Assembly: GCA_964433755.1 (NCBI GenBank) | Contig: CAYSSR010000005.1 | Coordinates: 186,001 to 250,000, forward strand | From: JAUVXJ01 sp964433755 | GTDB taxonomy: Bacteria; Chloroflexota; Anaerolineae; UBA7937; B3-Chlor | Direction: 5' to 3' | DNA: 64,000 bases | Shown here: positions 40,895-49,525 of the stretch, one piece after another | Numbering within the stretch: position 1 is the first letter of the stretch | Layout: each line of letters starts with the position of its first letter | Notes under the pieces: generated by a model | What the model was told of the DNA's origin: nothing | The model's input: only the letters and a program-made list of their open reading frames with translations | Databases searched by the model: none | Made by a program: the position numbers and the translations under genes

Positions 40895-42545
40895 CCAAGA
40901 CCTCCACTGTGCCGCCCCTCTCGGCCGAGCGGACCGCCGCCTCCAGGATAGCCACCACTTGCACAGAGTCCTCGAGGGGGGCGGCAATAGGCTCTCCGGT
41001 GAGCAAGTGGTCGGCAAGGTTATGATAGAAGGCGTGGTGCCGTCGTTGCGGGAGGGCCAGGCTCTGGGTCACGATCTGGCCGGAACGGTGCCGGGAATAG
41101 AGGGTCAGCTCAGAGACCATCTCGGTGGCGGGAATCTCGTGCTCCTGGAAGTAGAGCACGGGATCGATCTCGTAGGTGGTCACGTCTCGCCAGTGACCAA
41201 CGATGGCGCCTTCGGTCCCCAACAGATACCATTTCGGCTTCCGAGCGGCGGCCACGTCGGAATGGAGGAACTCTGCTTCCTGGCCACCTAGGAAGCGCAT
41301 CTGGATCCTCTCCTGGTCGGCGTTGGTGACGTCGTGCCAGACTCGCTTGTGGCGAGTCCCGACGACATAGCTGACGCGCTCCGGCATCAGGCTCACGATC
41401 CAGTCCAGGTAGTGGGCGCCCCAATCGTAGGCCGTGCCGCCGGAGATCGCGTCGTGGGAGTGCCAGAGACCACAGGGGTGTTGGAATCCCCCCACGAAGG
41501 TCTCCACGTAGAACAGGTCACCCACGAGACCTTCACTCACCGCTTGCTTGATGGCCAGATAGTCGACGTCCCAGCGCCGGTTCTGATAGCAACTCAGATG
41601 GACTTTCTGTCTCTCCGCCGTCTCGGCCATGGTTAGCGCTTCACTCTGGCTCAACGCCAGTGGTTTCTCGCAGACGACGTGCTTGCCGGCGCTCATGAGT
41701 TGAAGGGCCAGGCTGGCATGGGTGTTCGGTGGCGTGGCCACGATGATCAGGTCGATGGTATCGTCGTCGGCCAGTTCGTCGGCCGATTGATACACAGCGA
41801 CGTGCGGGAACTCTCGCTGGGCTTCCTCCAGGCGCTGCGGGTCGAGGTCGCAGATACAGCGAAGCTGCAAGCCGGGCGTGGCCTCCACTCCCAGCGCGTG
41901 AGCCAGGCCCACGGCAGGCGAGTAGCCCACGATGCCCAAGCCCAACGTTCTGTCGCTGGGCCCGCGCCCGGCGAGCTGGCAAAGCAGGCGGTACAGTACT
42001 CGCTGGAACGCAGGATGGTCATAGGCTTGCAGGGTCGTAGAGGCGACCCTGCCTTTGCCTACCGGGAGCGACGCCAGGACTGGGCTTCGCCGGTGTCTCC
42101 AGTCGGTGCATAGAACGACTTCGTTGTCGTCGTCCGTGATCTGGAGCCCGCTGTACGGCCCGCGTAGGAAGAATGGCTGCGGAAGGCGGGCAGCGAGGGG
42201 GTCTCCGCTGTTCTGGAAGTAGACGCGCAGTTCGGCGCACGGTTCCAGGGGGCCAGGTTGAGCTCCGAACAACTCTGGCAGGGGCTGCGAGGGATCGGCG
42301 AGGGCCAACCACCCGCCGCCCGCTGACACGAAGTCCTGGAGGGCGGCATATCCTTCGGGACCGGCTTCGTGAGCGACGGTGAAAACGACGTCGTACCGCC
42401 CCAGATCGCTGGGAAGACGTGACATGACCTCCAACCGGACGTGGTTGATGGAGTGAAGGAAGTCCAGGAAGGGCTGGAGAGACGGGACACCATCCTGGGT
42501 CACGCAGAGGATGGATAGCGAGGGATGGACGATCATCTTCCTCAT
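40887..42545 (-). CDS. Fusion of a ThuA-like domain with a Gfo/Idh/MocA oxidoreductase
   Basis: 552 residues. Residues 1-190 look like the trehalose-utilisation ThuA fold (class I glutamine-amidotransferase-like): FVSAGGGWLALADPSQ, VVFTVAHEAGPEGYAAL, VLASLPVGKGRVASTTLQAYDHPAF. Residues about 200-552 are Gfo/Idh: LGLGIVGYSPAVGLAHALG, IVATPPNTHASLALQLMSAGKHVVCEKPLALS (catalytic Lys in EKP), and GGTAYDWGAHYLDWIVSL (GxxxDxGxHxxD). ThuA domains and Gfo/Idh enzymes are usually encoded side by side; a fusion implies they act on the same sugar-like substrate. It follows the AcnX genes after 83 bases. Confidence 0.88.
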   Translation of the reverse strand: MRKMIVHPSLSILCVTQDGVPSLQPFLDFLHSINHVRLEVMSRLPSDLGRYDVVFTVAHEAGPEGYAALQDFVSAGGGWLALADPSQPLPELFGAQPGPLEPCAELRVYFQNSGDPLAARLPQPFFLRGPYSGLQITDDDNEVVLCTDWRHRRSPVLASLPVGKGRVASTTLQAYDHPAFQRVLYRLLCQLAGRGPSDRTLGLGIVGYSPAVGLAHALGVEATPGLQLRCICDLDPQRLEEAQREFPHVAVYQSADELADDDTIDLIIVATPPNTHASLALQLMSAGKHVVCEKPLALSQSEALTMAETAERQKVHLSCYQNRRWDVDYLAIKQAVSEGLVGDLFYVETFVGGFQHPCGLWHSHDAISGGTAYDWGAHYLDWIVSLMPERVSYVVGTRHKRVWHDVTNADQERIQMRFLGGQEAEFLHSDVAAARKPKWYLLGTEGAIVGHWRDVTTYEIDPVLYFQEHEIPATEMVSELTLYSRHRSGQIVTQSLALPQRRHHAFYHNLADHLLTGEPIAAPLEDSVQVVAILEAAVRSAERGGTVEVLDE

Positions 42546-42628
42546 CTCCTCTTTCTCGATCTCACCACGTTTCCTGCGCGGTTCGCATCATCGGCGAGTG
42601 GTTCGCCCTGACACGTCGACGTGGCAGG

Positions 42629-43030
42629 CTAGGTTCGAGCATCTCGCTGCGCGATCTCGACGATCTCCCCATCGATGGTCACGGTGTCTCCCGATCGTAT
42701 CTGGGAAATGTCGACGTGGTCCACCATGGGGATGCCAGCAATGATGGCTCCCACGGCAACGATGGCCTCGCTCTGTGTGTTGACGATGGCCGAGGGCGCC
42801 AGGCCCCTCCTGGAGAGGCGGTAGAGGGTGTAGGAGCCGACGGTGCTGCCCTTTCCGTGGGGGAAGATCAGGATGCTGCCGGCGATGGCCTGTCCCTCCA
42901 GTTCGTGGCCTGGCTCTACCACCACGCCGGTCTCCGGGTCCACTCCCCCGAAGAAGCCGATGGGCTGCGTGGAGACGAGGGCCTCACCTCGCGCGTGGCC
43001 ATCCCTGATCACTCTGCCCCTGACCTTCAC
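42629..43030 (-). CDS. Aconitase X small (swivel-domain) subunit
   Basis: 133 residues from GTG 43030, the start overlapping the stop of the large subunit (GTGA). The swivel-domain signature is VKVRGRVIRDGHARGEALVS, ISFFGG-like PIGFFGGVDPETG, GQAIAGSILIFPHGKGSTVGS, and DHVDISQIRSGDTVTIDG. In archaea this DUF126 subunit forms phosphomevalonate dehydratase together with the large one. In bacteria, related two-subunit enzymes can be hydroxyproline dehydratases. The adjacent UbiD-type gene favours the first assignment. Confidence 0.9.
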   Translation of the reverse strand: MKVRGRVIRDGHARGEALVSTQPIGFFGGVDPETGVVVEPGHELEGQAIAGSILIFPHGKGSTVGSYTLYRLSRRGLAPSAIVNTQSEAIVAVGAIIAGIPMVDHVDISQIRSGDTVTIDGEIVEIAQRDART

Positions 43031-44238
43031 GGTTGCCAACTCCCCGTGACGGCCGCCTCGATACACTGGGTCAGGGACCCGAAGCGCACTTGCAGGCGTT
43101 GAAGGCTGCGCACGTAGAAGGCGCCCTTGGCAGAGTTGGTGGCTACACTGCCGTAACCCATCTCGCGCAGGGGTGCCCCCAGAAGGCAGGCATCAGCCAC
43201 CAGCCTGCCTCCAGCGGCCTGGAGCTTCGCGGCCAGCCTGCTGGTGCTGACTGCCTCGAGCACGGGTCGAGCCACGGTGATCCACAGGTCTGCGACCAGG
43301 GTGCGGCCGTGGAGTAGATCTACCACTCGTTCGATCTCGGCCAGGGAGGCGTGGGGACAACCGATCCATACCAGATCGATGTCTCGCCCTGAGCCATCGA
43401 GCGCCTCATACCCGTCTTCCAGGGTCTCGATGGTGATGGCGGGCAGGTCTCGGCCCAACCCACCGGCCAGGTCTGCTTCCGGTGTTACACCTTCTACGTG
43501 ATACAGGGCCACGGCACCGCTGGCAGCCATGGCTGCGCCGAGCGTCTTCAGTTCGTCTGGACCAGGCTTCTGGCCTCCAGACATGCGGAAGTAGGGCACG
43601 GAGTCGCCAGCTCTCTGGCCTACCAGGTAGCCCAAGGCGCCATAGTCGGCCACAGAGAGAACCGGGCACTTCACGTCTACGAGCAGTCGGGCCTTCCGGT
43701 TGTGGTCGAGGTGAAGGCCATAGTTGGAGGTGCGGCCCGTGATCGCGGAGGCGAGCGCGCTGGGACCACCCTCGCGGTTGGTGCGCGCCCCCAACACCGA
43801 GTTGGCGTAGCTCACCGCAGAGGACTCACTCCAGGCGATGTGCTCCCCAAATTGAGGACGGATGCCTAGCAGGTAGGGGGTGCAGGAACAACTGATGGTG
43901 ATACCCATGGCTCGGAAGGCCTCGATAAGCTCCAGTTGAGGTTGGGCGTACTCCTTGGGCACTCCCATCTCAGCCCAGGCTTCCAGGTCCATGCCGGCCG
44001 GATTGAGAGTGGTGGGCACCTTGACGCGTGCTCCTTCCTCGGCCCATTCGCGAATGAACTCCAGCCCTGCCTGACCTACGTTGCCGTAGCTGACGCCGGC
44101 CACCTGGACGCTGGACACAGGGACCAGGTTCTCCGCTTCGTAGACGGTCCCCAGAGCGACCAGGATTTCCATGGCCTTACTGGCTGCCGGCCCCTGCTCT
44201 CCCGCCAGTATGGCCTGTTCCTCTGCTGTTAGCTCCAT
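43027..44238 (-). CDS. Aconitase X large (catalytic) subunit
   Basis: 403 residues. Motifs: ELTAEEQAILAGEQGPAASK, VSYGNVGQAGLEFI, ITISCSCTPYLLG (Cys117, Cys119), SYANSVLGARTNREGGPSALASAITG, VWIGCPHASLAEIE, and a C-terminal ADACLLGAPL. The spaced Cys residues are the usual Fe-S ligands. Type II AcnX enzymes keep large and small subunits separate, as here. In archaea the pair dehydrates (R)-5-phosphomevalonate to trans-anhydromevalonate 5-phosphate. It lies 9 bases after the UbiD-like gene and overlaps the small-subunit gene by 4 bases. Confidence 0.92.
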   Translation of the reverse strand: MELTAEEQAILAGEQGPAASKAMEILVALGTVYEAENLVPVSSVQVAGVSYGNVGQAGLEFIREWAEEGARVKVPTTLNPAGMDLEAWAEMGVPKEYAQPQLELIEAFRAMGITISCSCTPYLLGIRPQFGEHIAWSESSAVSYANSVLGARTNREGGPSALASAITGRTSNYGLHLDHNRKARLLVDVKCPVLSVADYGALGYLVGQRAGDSVPYFRMSGGQKPGPDELKTLGAAMAASGAVALYHVEGVTPEADLAGGLGRDLPAITIETLEDGYEALDGSGRDIDLVWIGCPHASLAEIERVVDLLHGRTLVADLWITVARPVLEAVSTSRLAAKLQAAGGRLVADACLLGAPLREMGYGSVATNSAKGAFYVRSLQRLQVRFGSLTQCIEAAVTGSWQP

Positions 44239-44247
44239 GACAAAGCC

Positions 44248-45561
44248 CTAGCTTCGGTAGCTGATCCTCTTGAAGGCCTCCCTCTCCTCCGGCGACCGTG
44301 ACTCTGCCGAAGGCTTGTGCCACGGGATGGTGGCGTCGAGGCCCATCTTCGTGGTTCGTGTCTTCTCTCCGGGGACGTGTGTCGCCGATGGGTCGAGGGA
44401 GCTGCCCGGCTGGTTCTCGAGGAGAACCAGGTCACGGTGGGCCTGAAACCTGGTAGCGATGGCCCATTCCACGTCGTGGGGATCGTAGACGTCGATGTCG
44501 TCGTCCACGATCACCACGTGCTTCAGCGAGGGATGGCCTCGAAGGGCAGCCTCTATGGCCCGCTTACCGTCGTCGCTGTCTCGTTTTTCTATCTGGACCA
44601 CGGCGTGCAGCCAGGTACCGCCCCCGGGCGTGAGGACGACGTTGATACAGCGACAGACTTTGCTCACCTCGGTGTAGATGGTAGGCTCGCGGGGCAGGCC
44701 CATGAGGAGCTTGTGCTCCAGGCCTCCCGGTAGCAGGGCCTGGTAGATGGCGTCGCGGCGGTGCGTGATGCAGGTCACTTCGATGATGTGTCCCGGGCGT
44801 ACGATGTCCAGAGTTCCCGTCAGGTCCAGGAAGGGACCCTCCGGGGCTGTGCCTTCCGTGATACGGCCTTCCAGAACGATCTCGGTGTCCGCCGGGACCT
44901 CCAGGTCTACTGTGAGACACTTGGCCAGGGTGGTGGGCGAGAGTGCGTTGGCGATGCTGAGCTCATCCACGTCCGGCGGGGGAGAGGTGGCCGCGGCCAC
45001 CAGCACCGGCAGCGAGTTGCCGATGCAGATGGCGACCTCGACGTTGGACCTGCTCTTGCTGACCAGCAGGTCGGTGCCGCGCCCCTCCACCAGACGTGCC
45101 GCCAGGCGTCTACGGTCGAGCAGGAGCAGGCGGTGGAACGACACGTTGCGCCCGTGTTCAGGATCCCTGGTGACCACCACCCCCGCAGTGATGTACGGTC
45201 CACCGTCCTGAGGCAGATGGCGGAGGATGGGTAAACGGCCCAGATCGACCTGCTCCTCGACTACCTCCTGGCAGGGTCCGCTGGGTAAGACCTTGGGAAC
45301 GACGGGATGGGCCAGGGCCTCGGCCAGCGTATGGAGCAACGAGGCGGTGTCCACGCCCAGGTCGAGGGCCAGGTTCTCTCGCGCCCCGCATAGGCTGGCT
45401 ACGACCGGGTGGTCATAACCCTTCACGTCCTCGAACAGGAGCGGCGGACCCTCCAGCCTCTCGATGATCTTAGCCATCTCCAGGTGGGGGTCGACCTGGT
45501 CGCTGACCACGGTAAGCTGGCTGCGTTCTCTGGCCTTCTCCAGAAACGATCTCAGGCTCAT
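44248..45561 (-). CDS. UbiD-family prenyl-FMN-dependent decarboxylase
   Basis: 437 residues. It starts SLRSFLEKARERSQL and has the UbiD core: LPILRHLPQDGGPYITAGVVVTRDPE, NVSFHRLLLLDRRRLAARL, and PEGPFLDLTGTLDIVRPGHI with the catalytic Glu/Arg region. KHVVIVDDDIDVYDPHDVEWA and the C-terminal KMGLDATIPWHKP follow. UbiD enzymes need prenylated FMN from UbiX, which is not seen here. Cotranscription with both AcnX subunits matches the archaeal gene set in which a UbiD homologue decarboxylates anhydromevalonate phosphate to isopentenyl phosphate. Another 2-enoic acid substrate is also possible. Confidence 0.9.
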   Translation of the reverse strand: MSLRSFLEKARERSQLTVVSDQVDPHLEMAKIIERLEGPPLLFEDVKGYDHPVVASLCGARENLALDLGVDTASLLHTLAEALAHPVVPKVLPSGPCQEVVEEQVDLGRLPILRHLPQDGGPYITAGVVVTRDPEHGRNVSFHRLLLLDRRRLAARLVEGRGTDLLVSKSRSNVEVAICIGNSLPVLVAAATSPPPDVDELSIANALSPTTLAKCLTVDLEVPADTEIVLEGRITEGTAPEGPFLDLTGTLDIVRPGHIIEVTCITHRRDAIYQALLPGGLEHKLLMGLPREPTIYTEVSKVCRCINVVLTPGGGTWLHAVVQIEKRDSDDGKRAIEAALRGHPSLKHVVIVDDDIDVYDPHDVEWAIATRFQAHRDLVLLENQPGSSLDPSATHVPGEKTRTTKMGLDATIPWHKPSAESRSPEEREAFKRISYRS

Positions 45562-45682
45562 ACGTCACCGCCGGAGATTATACACCGGTTGCCTGTGTAG
45601 GAGAAACGACAGATGTTGAACCCCGGCGGCGAGTCCAAACAGGTTGACTACGAGGGAAGCGAACGTGGATTGGGCTCGAGGG

Positions 45683-45930
45683 CTATGCGGCTGCCTCGTC
45701 CGTGGGGAGAGCGGTGATCGATCTCACGGTCTCTCTGCTTCTCCAGTATAGCCAGACTGCCTCCACCAGGGCGCCCGAAGTCATAGCCACCGCGCCCAGC
45801 ACGGAGCCCTGCAAGCCACCGTGTCTCAGGCCCAGGAATAGGGCCAGGCCGACGACTCCCAGGTCCAGGATCTTGGCCGTGCGCACGGTAGAGGTACGGG
45901 CCTGCTTGACGAGAAGGTCAGCGAAGAGGC
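45683..45930 (-). pseudogene. Remnant of a membrane-transporter C-terminus (flippase/MATE-like)
   Basis: Within a gene-poor stretch (45562-46160), the minus strand reads LLVKQARTSTVRTAKILDLG, then two hydrophobic segments (VVGLALFLGLRHGGLQGSV, AVAMTSGALVEAVWLYWRSR) and a short tail. This resembles the last two helices of polysaccharide-flippase-like proteins. The sequence upstream of it is not family-like, so it looks truncated. The remaining bases on either side (45562-45682 and 45931-46072) hold nothing I recognise. Confidence 0.4.
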
Positions 45931-46072
45931 GGAACCGCCGAACACACTGATGGCACTGAGCACTCTGGAAGTGACCTCGAGGCAGCGCCCCATGCACGGC
46001 TTGTGCCGGCAGCCTGATTGTCCAACCCGACACGCTTCGGCGACTCTCTCTCCATTGCTATCCGATCATCTT

Positions 46073-46101
46073 TTGACTGTCCGCCGTCGCGAGCGTACAA
46101 T
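46073..46101 (+). promoter_or_regulatory. Sigma-70 promoter of the acyl-CoA synthetase gene
   Basis: TTGACT (46073-46078) and TACAAT (46096-46101) with a 17-base spacer, 59 bases upstream of ATG 46161. Confidence 0.78.
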
Positions 46102-46160
46102 GGTTGCCAGCGACACGTCATCGATGTCAGACTCACCGCCGATCGAGAAAGGCTTGGCTG

Positions 46161-47567
46161 ATGCCCATCGGGAAAGACAACCTTGGCGTCCTTCTTAACC
46201 CTCGCAGCGTAGCCGTCATCGGCGCTTCGAGGAACCCAGGCAAGCTGGGCTACCACGTGATGAAGAGCCTCACCGAGGGTGGCTTTCGAGGTCCTGTCTT
46301 CCCCATCAATCCCAAGGAGACGGAGCTCTTTGGCCTTCAGGCTTACGCCTCCCTCCAGGACGTTCCTCAGGACATCGACCTGGTCGTGGTGGTTTTGCCC
46401 GCGCAGGCTGTGCCTGGCATCATCGAGGAGTGCGCGGCCAAGGGCGTCAAGGGGATCGTCCTCATCACCGCTGGGTTCAAGGAGATCGAGGACGAGGAAG
46501 GGGCACAGCTCCAGGAGCAGATCGCGGAGCTGGCCAACCAAGCCGGCATTCCCATCATTGGGCCCAACACCTTCGGTCTGGTCAACCTCCACGAGGACCT
46601 GAACGCTTCCTTCACTCCAGAGTTCTCCCAGGTGAGGAAGGGCGGCATTGGCCTGGTCAGCCAGAGTGGTGGCATGGCTCACGTCCTGGCCTTCCTGGCG
46701 CAGGAGCAGAACGTGGGCTTCAGCAAGATCATCGGGGTGGGCAACCGGTGCAACGTGGGGTTCGCCGAGCTGCTGGAGTATCTGGCGGAGGACGAGACCA
46801 CCAGGGTGATCGCCATGTACATGGAAGGTGTGGACCGCCCCAGGCTCGCGATGGCGGCCGCGAGGGGTCTCAGGGGCCGGAAGCCTGTCGTCGTCTACAA
46901 GGTGGGCAAGTCCGAGGTCAGCGACAGGGCCTCCAGCTCCCACACCGGCTCGATGGCGGGGTCCTACGAGATCTATCAGGGGGCGTTCAAGCGAGCCGGG
47001 ATGCTTGCCGTGCACAGCCTGGAGGAGCTCCTGGATACGTCCAAGGCCCTGGACGCCTGCCCTCCTCCGTTGGGCAACAGGGTTGCAGTGCTGTCGGGTC
47101 AGGCAGGGCCGGGCATGGCTGCCTGCGACGTATGCGAAGAGAAGGGCCTGGTCTTGACCACCTTCTCCGAAGAGACGCAGAGGAGAATCGAGAAGGCCCT
47201 TCCTCCTTTAGCTCTGAGAAGCAACCCTGTGGACATGGGACCGGCGTGGTACAGTCCGGAGGCCATCACCGAGGTTGCCGACGCGGCGCTGGGAGATGTG
47301 AAGGTAGACGGCGTGGTGCTGTGTATCGCCTACGCCTCGGCCAACGTCGGGGCGGTGGAGAGCCTGTCGCCGGTGCTCACGAACTGGGCGGGAAAGAAGC
47401 CTATCGTGTCTTGTTTGTCCGCCCCTGATGAGATCTGGCGTGAAGGCATCGGGATGCTGGAAGCGGTGGGCGTCGCTAACTACCCGACTCCGGAGAGGGC
47501 AGCCGCAGCGCTGGGCAACCTGTTGAGCTACAGCAAACTCGCCGAGCAAAGCCCTGACAGGCAGTAG
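46161..47567 (+). CDS. ADP-forming acyl-CoA synthetase, alpha-type subunit
   Basis: 468 residues from ATG 46161 (earlier codons in the frame are not family-like; AAAGG lies upstream). The CoA-binding domain is SVAVIGASRNPGKLGYHVMK, then IDLVVVVLPAQAVPGIIEEC. The succinyl-CoA-ligase-like domains carry IIGPNTFGLVNLHEDLNASF, VSQSGGMAHVLAFLAQEQNV, and SSSHTGSMAGSYEIYQGAF with the His that is phosphorylated in ACD enzymes. The enzyme makes ATP from acetyl- or other acyl-CoA and ADP. The ATP-grasp beta subunit is not fused and not nearby, so it must be encoded elsewhere or the protein has a different role. Confidence 0.85.
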   Translation: MPIGKDNLGVLLNPRSVAVIGASRNPGKLGYHVMKSLTEGGFRGPVFPINPKETELFGLQAYASLQDVPQDIDLVVVVLPAQAVPGIIEECAAKGVKGIVLITAGFKEIEDEEGAQLQEQIAELANQAGIPIIGPNTFGLVNLHEDLNASFTPEFSQVRKGGIGLVSQSGGMAHVLAFLAQEQNVGFSKIIGVGNRCNVGFAELLEYLAEDETTRVIAMYMEGVDRPRLAMAAARGLRGRKPVVVYKVGKSEVSDRASSSHTGSMAGSYEIYQGAFKRAGMLAVHSLEELLDTSKALDACPPPLGNRVAVLSGQAGPGMAACDVCEEKGLVLTTFSEETQRRIEKALPPLALRSNPVDMGPAWYSPEAITEVADAALGDVKVDGVVLCIAYASANVGAVESLSPVLTNWAGKKPIVSCLSAPDEIWREGIGMLEAVGVANYPTPERAAAALGNLLSYSKLAEQSPDRQ

Positions 47568-47612
47568 GGCACAGGGGCACCGTTCGAGGTCGTGGCCAGG
47601 AAGGTGACCGAC

Positions 47613-48632
47613 TCAGCCGCTTCTGCGCCTGAGCCAGGATGAGACGAGGGTGGCTGCTCCGAGCAGAAGCAGGACGGCCAACGCGATCACTTCGGCCAGC
47701 CGGAGTATGGAAAAGGACGGGACCTCTTCCTGGTGTGGGACGGTGCCAGAGTCCTCGACTTCCGCTTCCCTTTGCGGGAGCTCCGCCATAGTCAGCACCT
47801 CCGGTGTGGGTGAGGGCGAGGGCATAGCCTCAGACTCTTCCGTTGCTTCCACCGGTGGGGTCTCCGGCGCGGGCTGTGGGGTGGACTCGCTGGTCTCGCC
47901 GAAGGTTGGAGCCGCGGCTGGCGTGGCCAGGGCGGCGGTGGGCGTCTCGGCGGCACCGGCTCCTGTGCCTTCCTCCTCCAGCAGCGGTTCCTCGCCGGAT
48001 GGAACCGGGGCCACCGGTGTCCCAGCCGGCCCAGTTTCTTCGGCCCTGGCTTCGGCGGTAGGCGTCTCCTCCAGGGTCTCGTAGTCTTCCGCCTCTTCTG
48101 CAGGCGCTACCGCCGCCTCCTGGTTGGCAGGAGGCTCAGCCGTCGGCGCCTCGGTCTTGTCCTGACCAAGAATCGCTTGCTCTTCTTCAGGCGCGAGAGA
48201 CATGCTAGGCTCCATCGCAGGCGCCATCGCTATCTCTTCTGCTGGAGCCCCCGCTCCCCAGGACGCCAGTGGAAAGCCCACGAAGTGTATGGCCAGGTCG
48301 CCGCCGACCAGCAATACGAGAAGGAGTGCTGCCAGAGCGGTGGCTCCCTTGAGCAGGCCGTAGCCCCAGGCCGGTGGTGCCGCGGCACGTTTGGCTTTGA
48401 CCGTCGCGGGCCTGACGGCGAAAGAGCGCGGCGCTCGTTTCTCCGGCAGTTCCTTCAAGAGCGATACGGTCTGCCGCAGCGTGGCCAGGTTCTGGGCGCA
48501 GGCCTGACACTCCTGGAGGTGCTGCTCTACCCGGCTCTTCTCTGCGGGTGTTAGCTCGCCGTCCAGGTAGGCGGACAACGACTCTTCCACCCACTCGTGT
48601 TCGGGTTTCCTCCACTTGCCCAGCAAAGACAT
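47613..48632 (-). CDS. Transmembrane anti-sigma factor with zinc-finger domain
   Basis: 339 residues from ATG 48632, directly after the sigma gene stop. Residues about 10-55 are a zf-HC2 anti-sigma domain: SLSAYLDGELTPAEKSRVEQ and HLQECQACAQNL (HxxxCxxC). A membrane helix (ATALAALLLVLLVGGDLAIHF) follows at about 100. Then comes a stretch of about 180 residues rich in Ala, Pro, Glu and Thr, and a second helix (LRLAEVIALAVLLLLGAATL) close to the C-terminus. It should hold the cognate ECF sigma at the membrane. The two-helix topology with a long low-complexity loop outside is unusual for this family and suggests sensing of the cell surface. Confidence 0.85.
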   Translation of the reverse strand: MSLLGKWRKPEHEWVEESLSAYLDGELTPAEKSRVEQHLQECQACAQNLATLRQTVSLLKELPEKRAPRSFAVRPATVKAKRAAAPPAWGYGLLKGATALAALLLVLLVGGDLAIHFVGFPLASWGAGAPAEEIAMAPAMEPSMSLAPEEEQAILGQDKTEAPTAEPPANQEAAVAPAEEAEDYETLEETPTAEARAEETGPAGTPVAPVPSGEEPLLEEEGTGAGAAETPTAALATPAAAPTFGETSESTPQPAPETPPVEATEESEAMPSPSPTPEVLTMAELPQREAEVEDSGTVPHQEEVPSFSILRLAEVIALAVLLLLGAATLVSSWLRRRSG

Positions 48633-48633
48633 C

Positions 48634-49227
48634 TCAGCCCTCACTCCTAAGACGATAGTGAGCGGGCAAAAGTTCCGCCTGATCCAGCAGATAGTTGCGT
48701 AGCCTGGCCCGGGCGCGGCTGAGGCGTGATTTCACCGTGCCCACCGAGGCGCCCGTAGCCTGGGCTATCTCCGCGTAACTCAGACCCTGAACGTCTGAGA
48801 GCACGAGGGTCACGCGCTGCTCAGGGGGTAGGGTGGCTATGCCTCCTTGTATGGTCTGACCCAGTTCATGGCGCAGGGCAGACTCTTCGGGAGACTCGCG
48901 TCCGTTGACGAAGTGCGACGAAGCGTCACTGTCTGTGTAGACCGCTTCCAGGGAACTGGTGGGACGTCGCTTCTGGAGCCGCAACTGATCGTAGCAAGCG
49001 TTGGTGGTGATGCGCAACAGCCAGGCCTTGAAGGAGCCCCCTTTGAACTTGCCGACGGCCTGGTAGGCGGAGAGGAAGGTGTCCTGGCTCGCGTCTGCCG
49101 CCGCGTGGGAATCCCCCAGGATGCGGTAGGCCACGTTGTAGACCATGTCCTGATAGTGCGATACCAACTGATTGAAGGATTGGGTATCGCCCCGCCTGGC
49201 AGCGGCGATCAATGCCTTCTCGTCCAC
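48634..49227 (-). CDS. ECF-type RNA polymerase sigma factor
   Basis: 197 residues. Region 2 is FNQLVSHYQDMVYNVAYRIL, ADASQDTFLSAYQAVGKFKG, and SFKAWLLRITTNACYDQLR. Region 4 is LPPEQRVTLVLSDVQGLSYA and EIAQATGASVGTVKSRLSRAR. The two are separated by about 35 residues. No region 1 or 3, as in ECF sigmas. It is cotranscribed with its anti-sigma (1-base gap). The start codon lies next to the -35 box of the divergent tRNA-Leu promoter. Confidence 0.95.
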   Translation of the reverse strand: MDEKALIAAARRGDTQSFNQLVSHYQDMVYNVAYRILGDSHAAADASQDTFLSAYQAVGKFKGGSFKAWLLRITTNACYDQLRLQKRRPTSSLEAVYTDSDASSHFVNGRESPEESALRHELGQTIQGGIATLPPEQRVTLVLSDVQGLSYAEIAQATGASVGTVKSRLSRARARLRNYLLDQAELLPAHYRLRSEG

Positions 49228-49256
49228 TTGACTTACTACGTGTCCTACTCTATACT
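49228..49256 (+). promoter_or_regulatory. Promoter of tRNA-Leu
   Basis: TTGACT (49228-49233) and TATACT (49251-49256), 17-base spacer, 14 bases before the tRNA. Its -35 box abuts the ATG of the divergent sigma gene. Confidence 0.8.
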
Positions 49257-49270
49257 AGCGGCAAAAGAAA

Positions 49271-49356
49271 GCCGAAGTGGCGGAACAGGCAGACGCGACG
49301 GTCTCAAAAACCGTTGAGGGGTGACCCTCATGTGGGTTCGAGTCCCACCTTCGGCA
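49271..49356 (+). tRNA. tRNA-Leu (anticodon CAA)
   Basis: An 86-base class II tRNA: the acceptor GCCGAAG pairs with CTTCGGC. The anticodon stem ACGGT/ACCGT has loop CTCAAAA, the long variable arm is TTGAGGGGTGACCCTCA, and the T arm holds GGTTCGAGTCC. No encoded CCA. Confidence 0.95.
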
Positions 49357-49525
49357 TGAGGCATTATAGCAGCTTTGGGATCGTGAAGCCAGGGTTCCCA
49401 GAAAAGAGCTGCGTATGTTGCGACATCGGAACGCCGTATCCTTGTGCAGAACCGACGAGAGCATGGGCCGCCAGAGGCTTGAGCGTCGGTTCGCTTCTTA
49501 AGGGGGCAACGTTGCGGAGATGACG

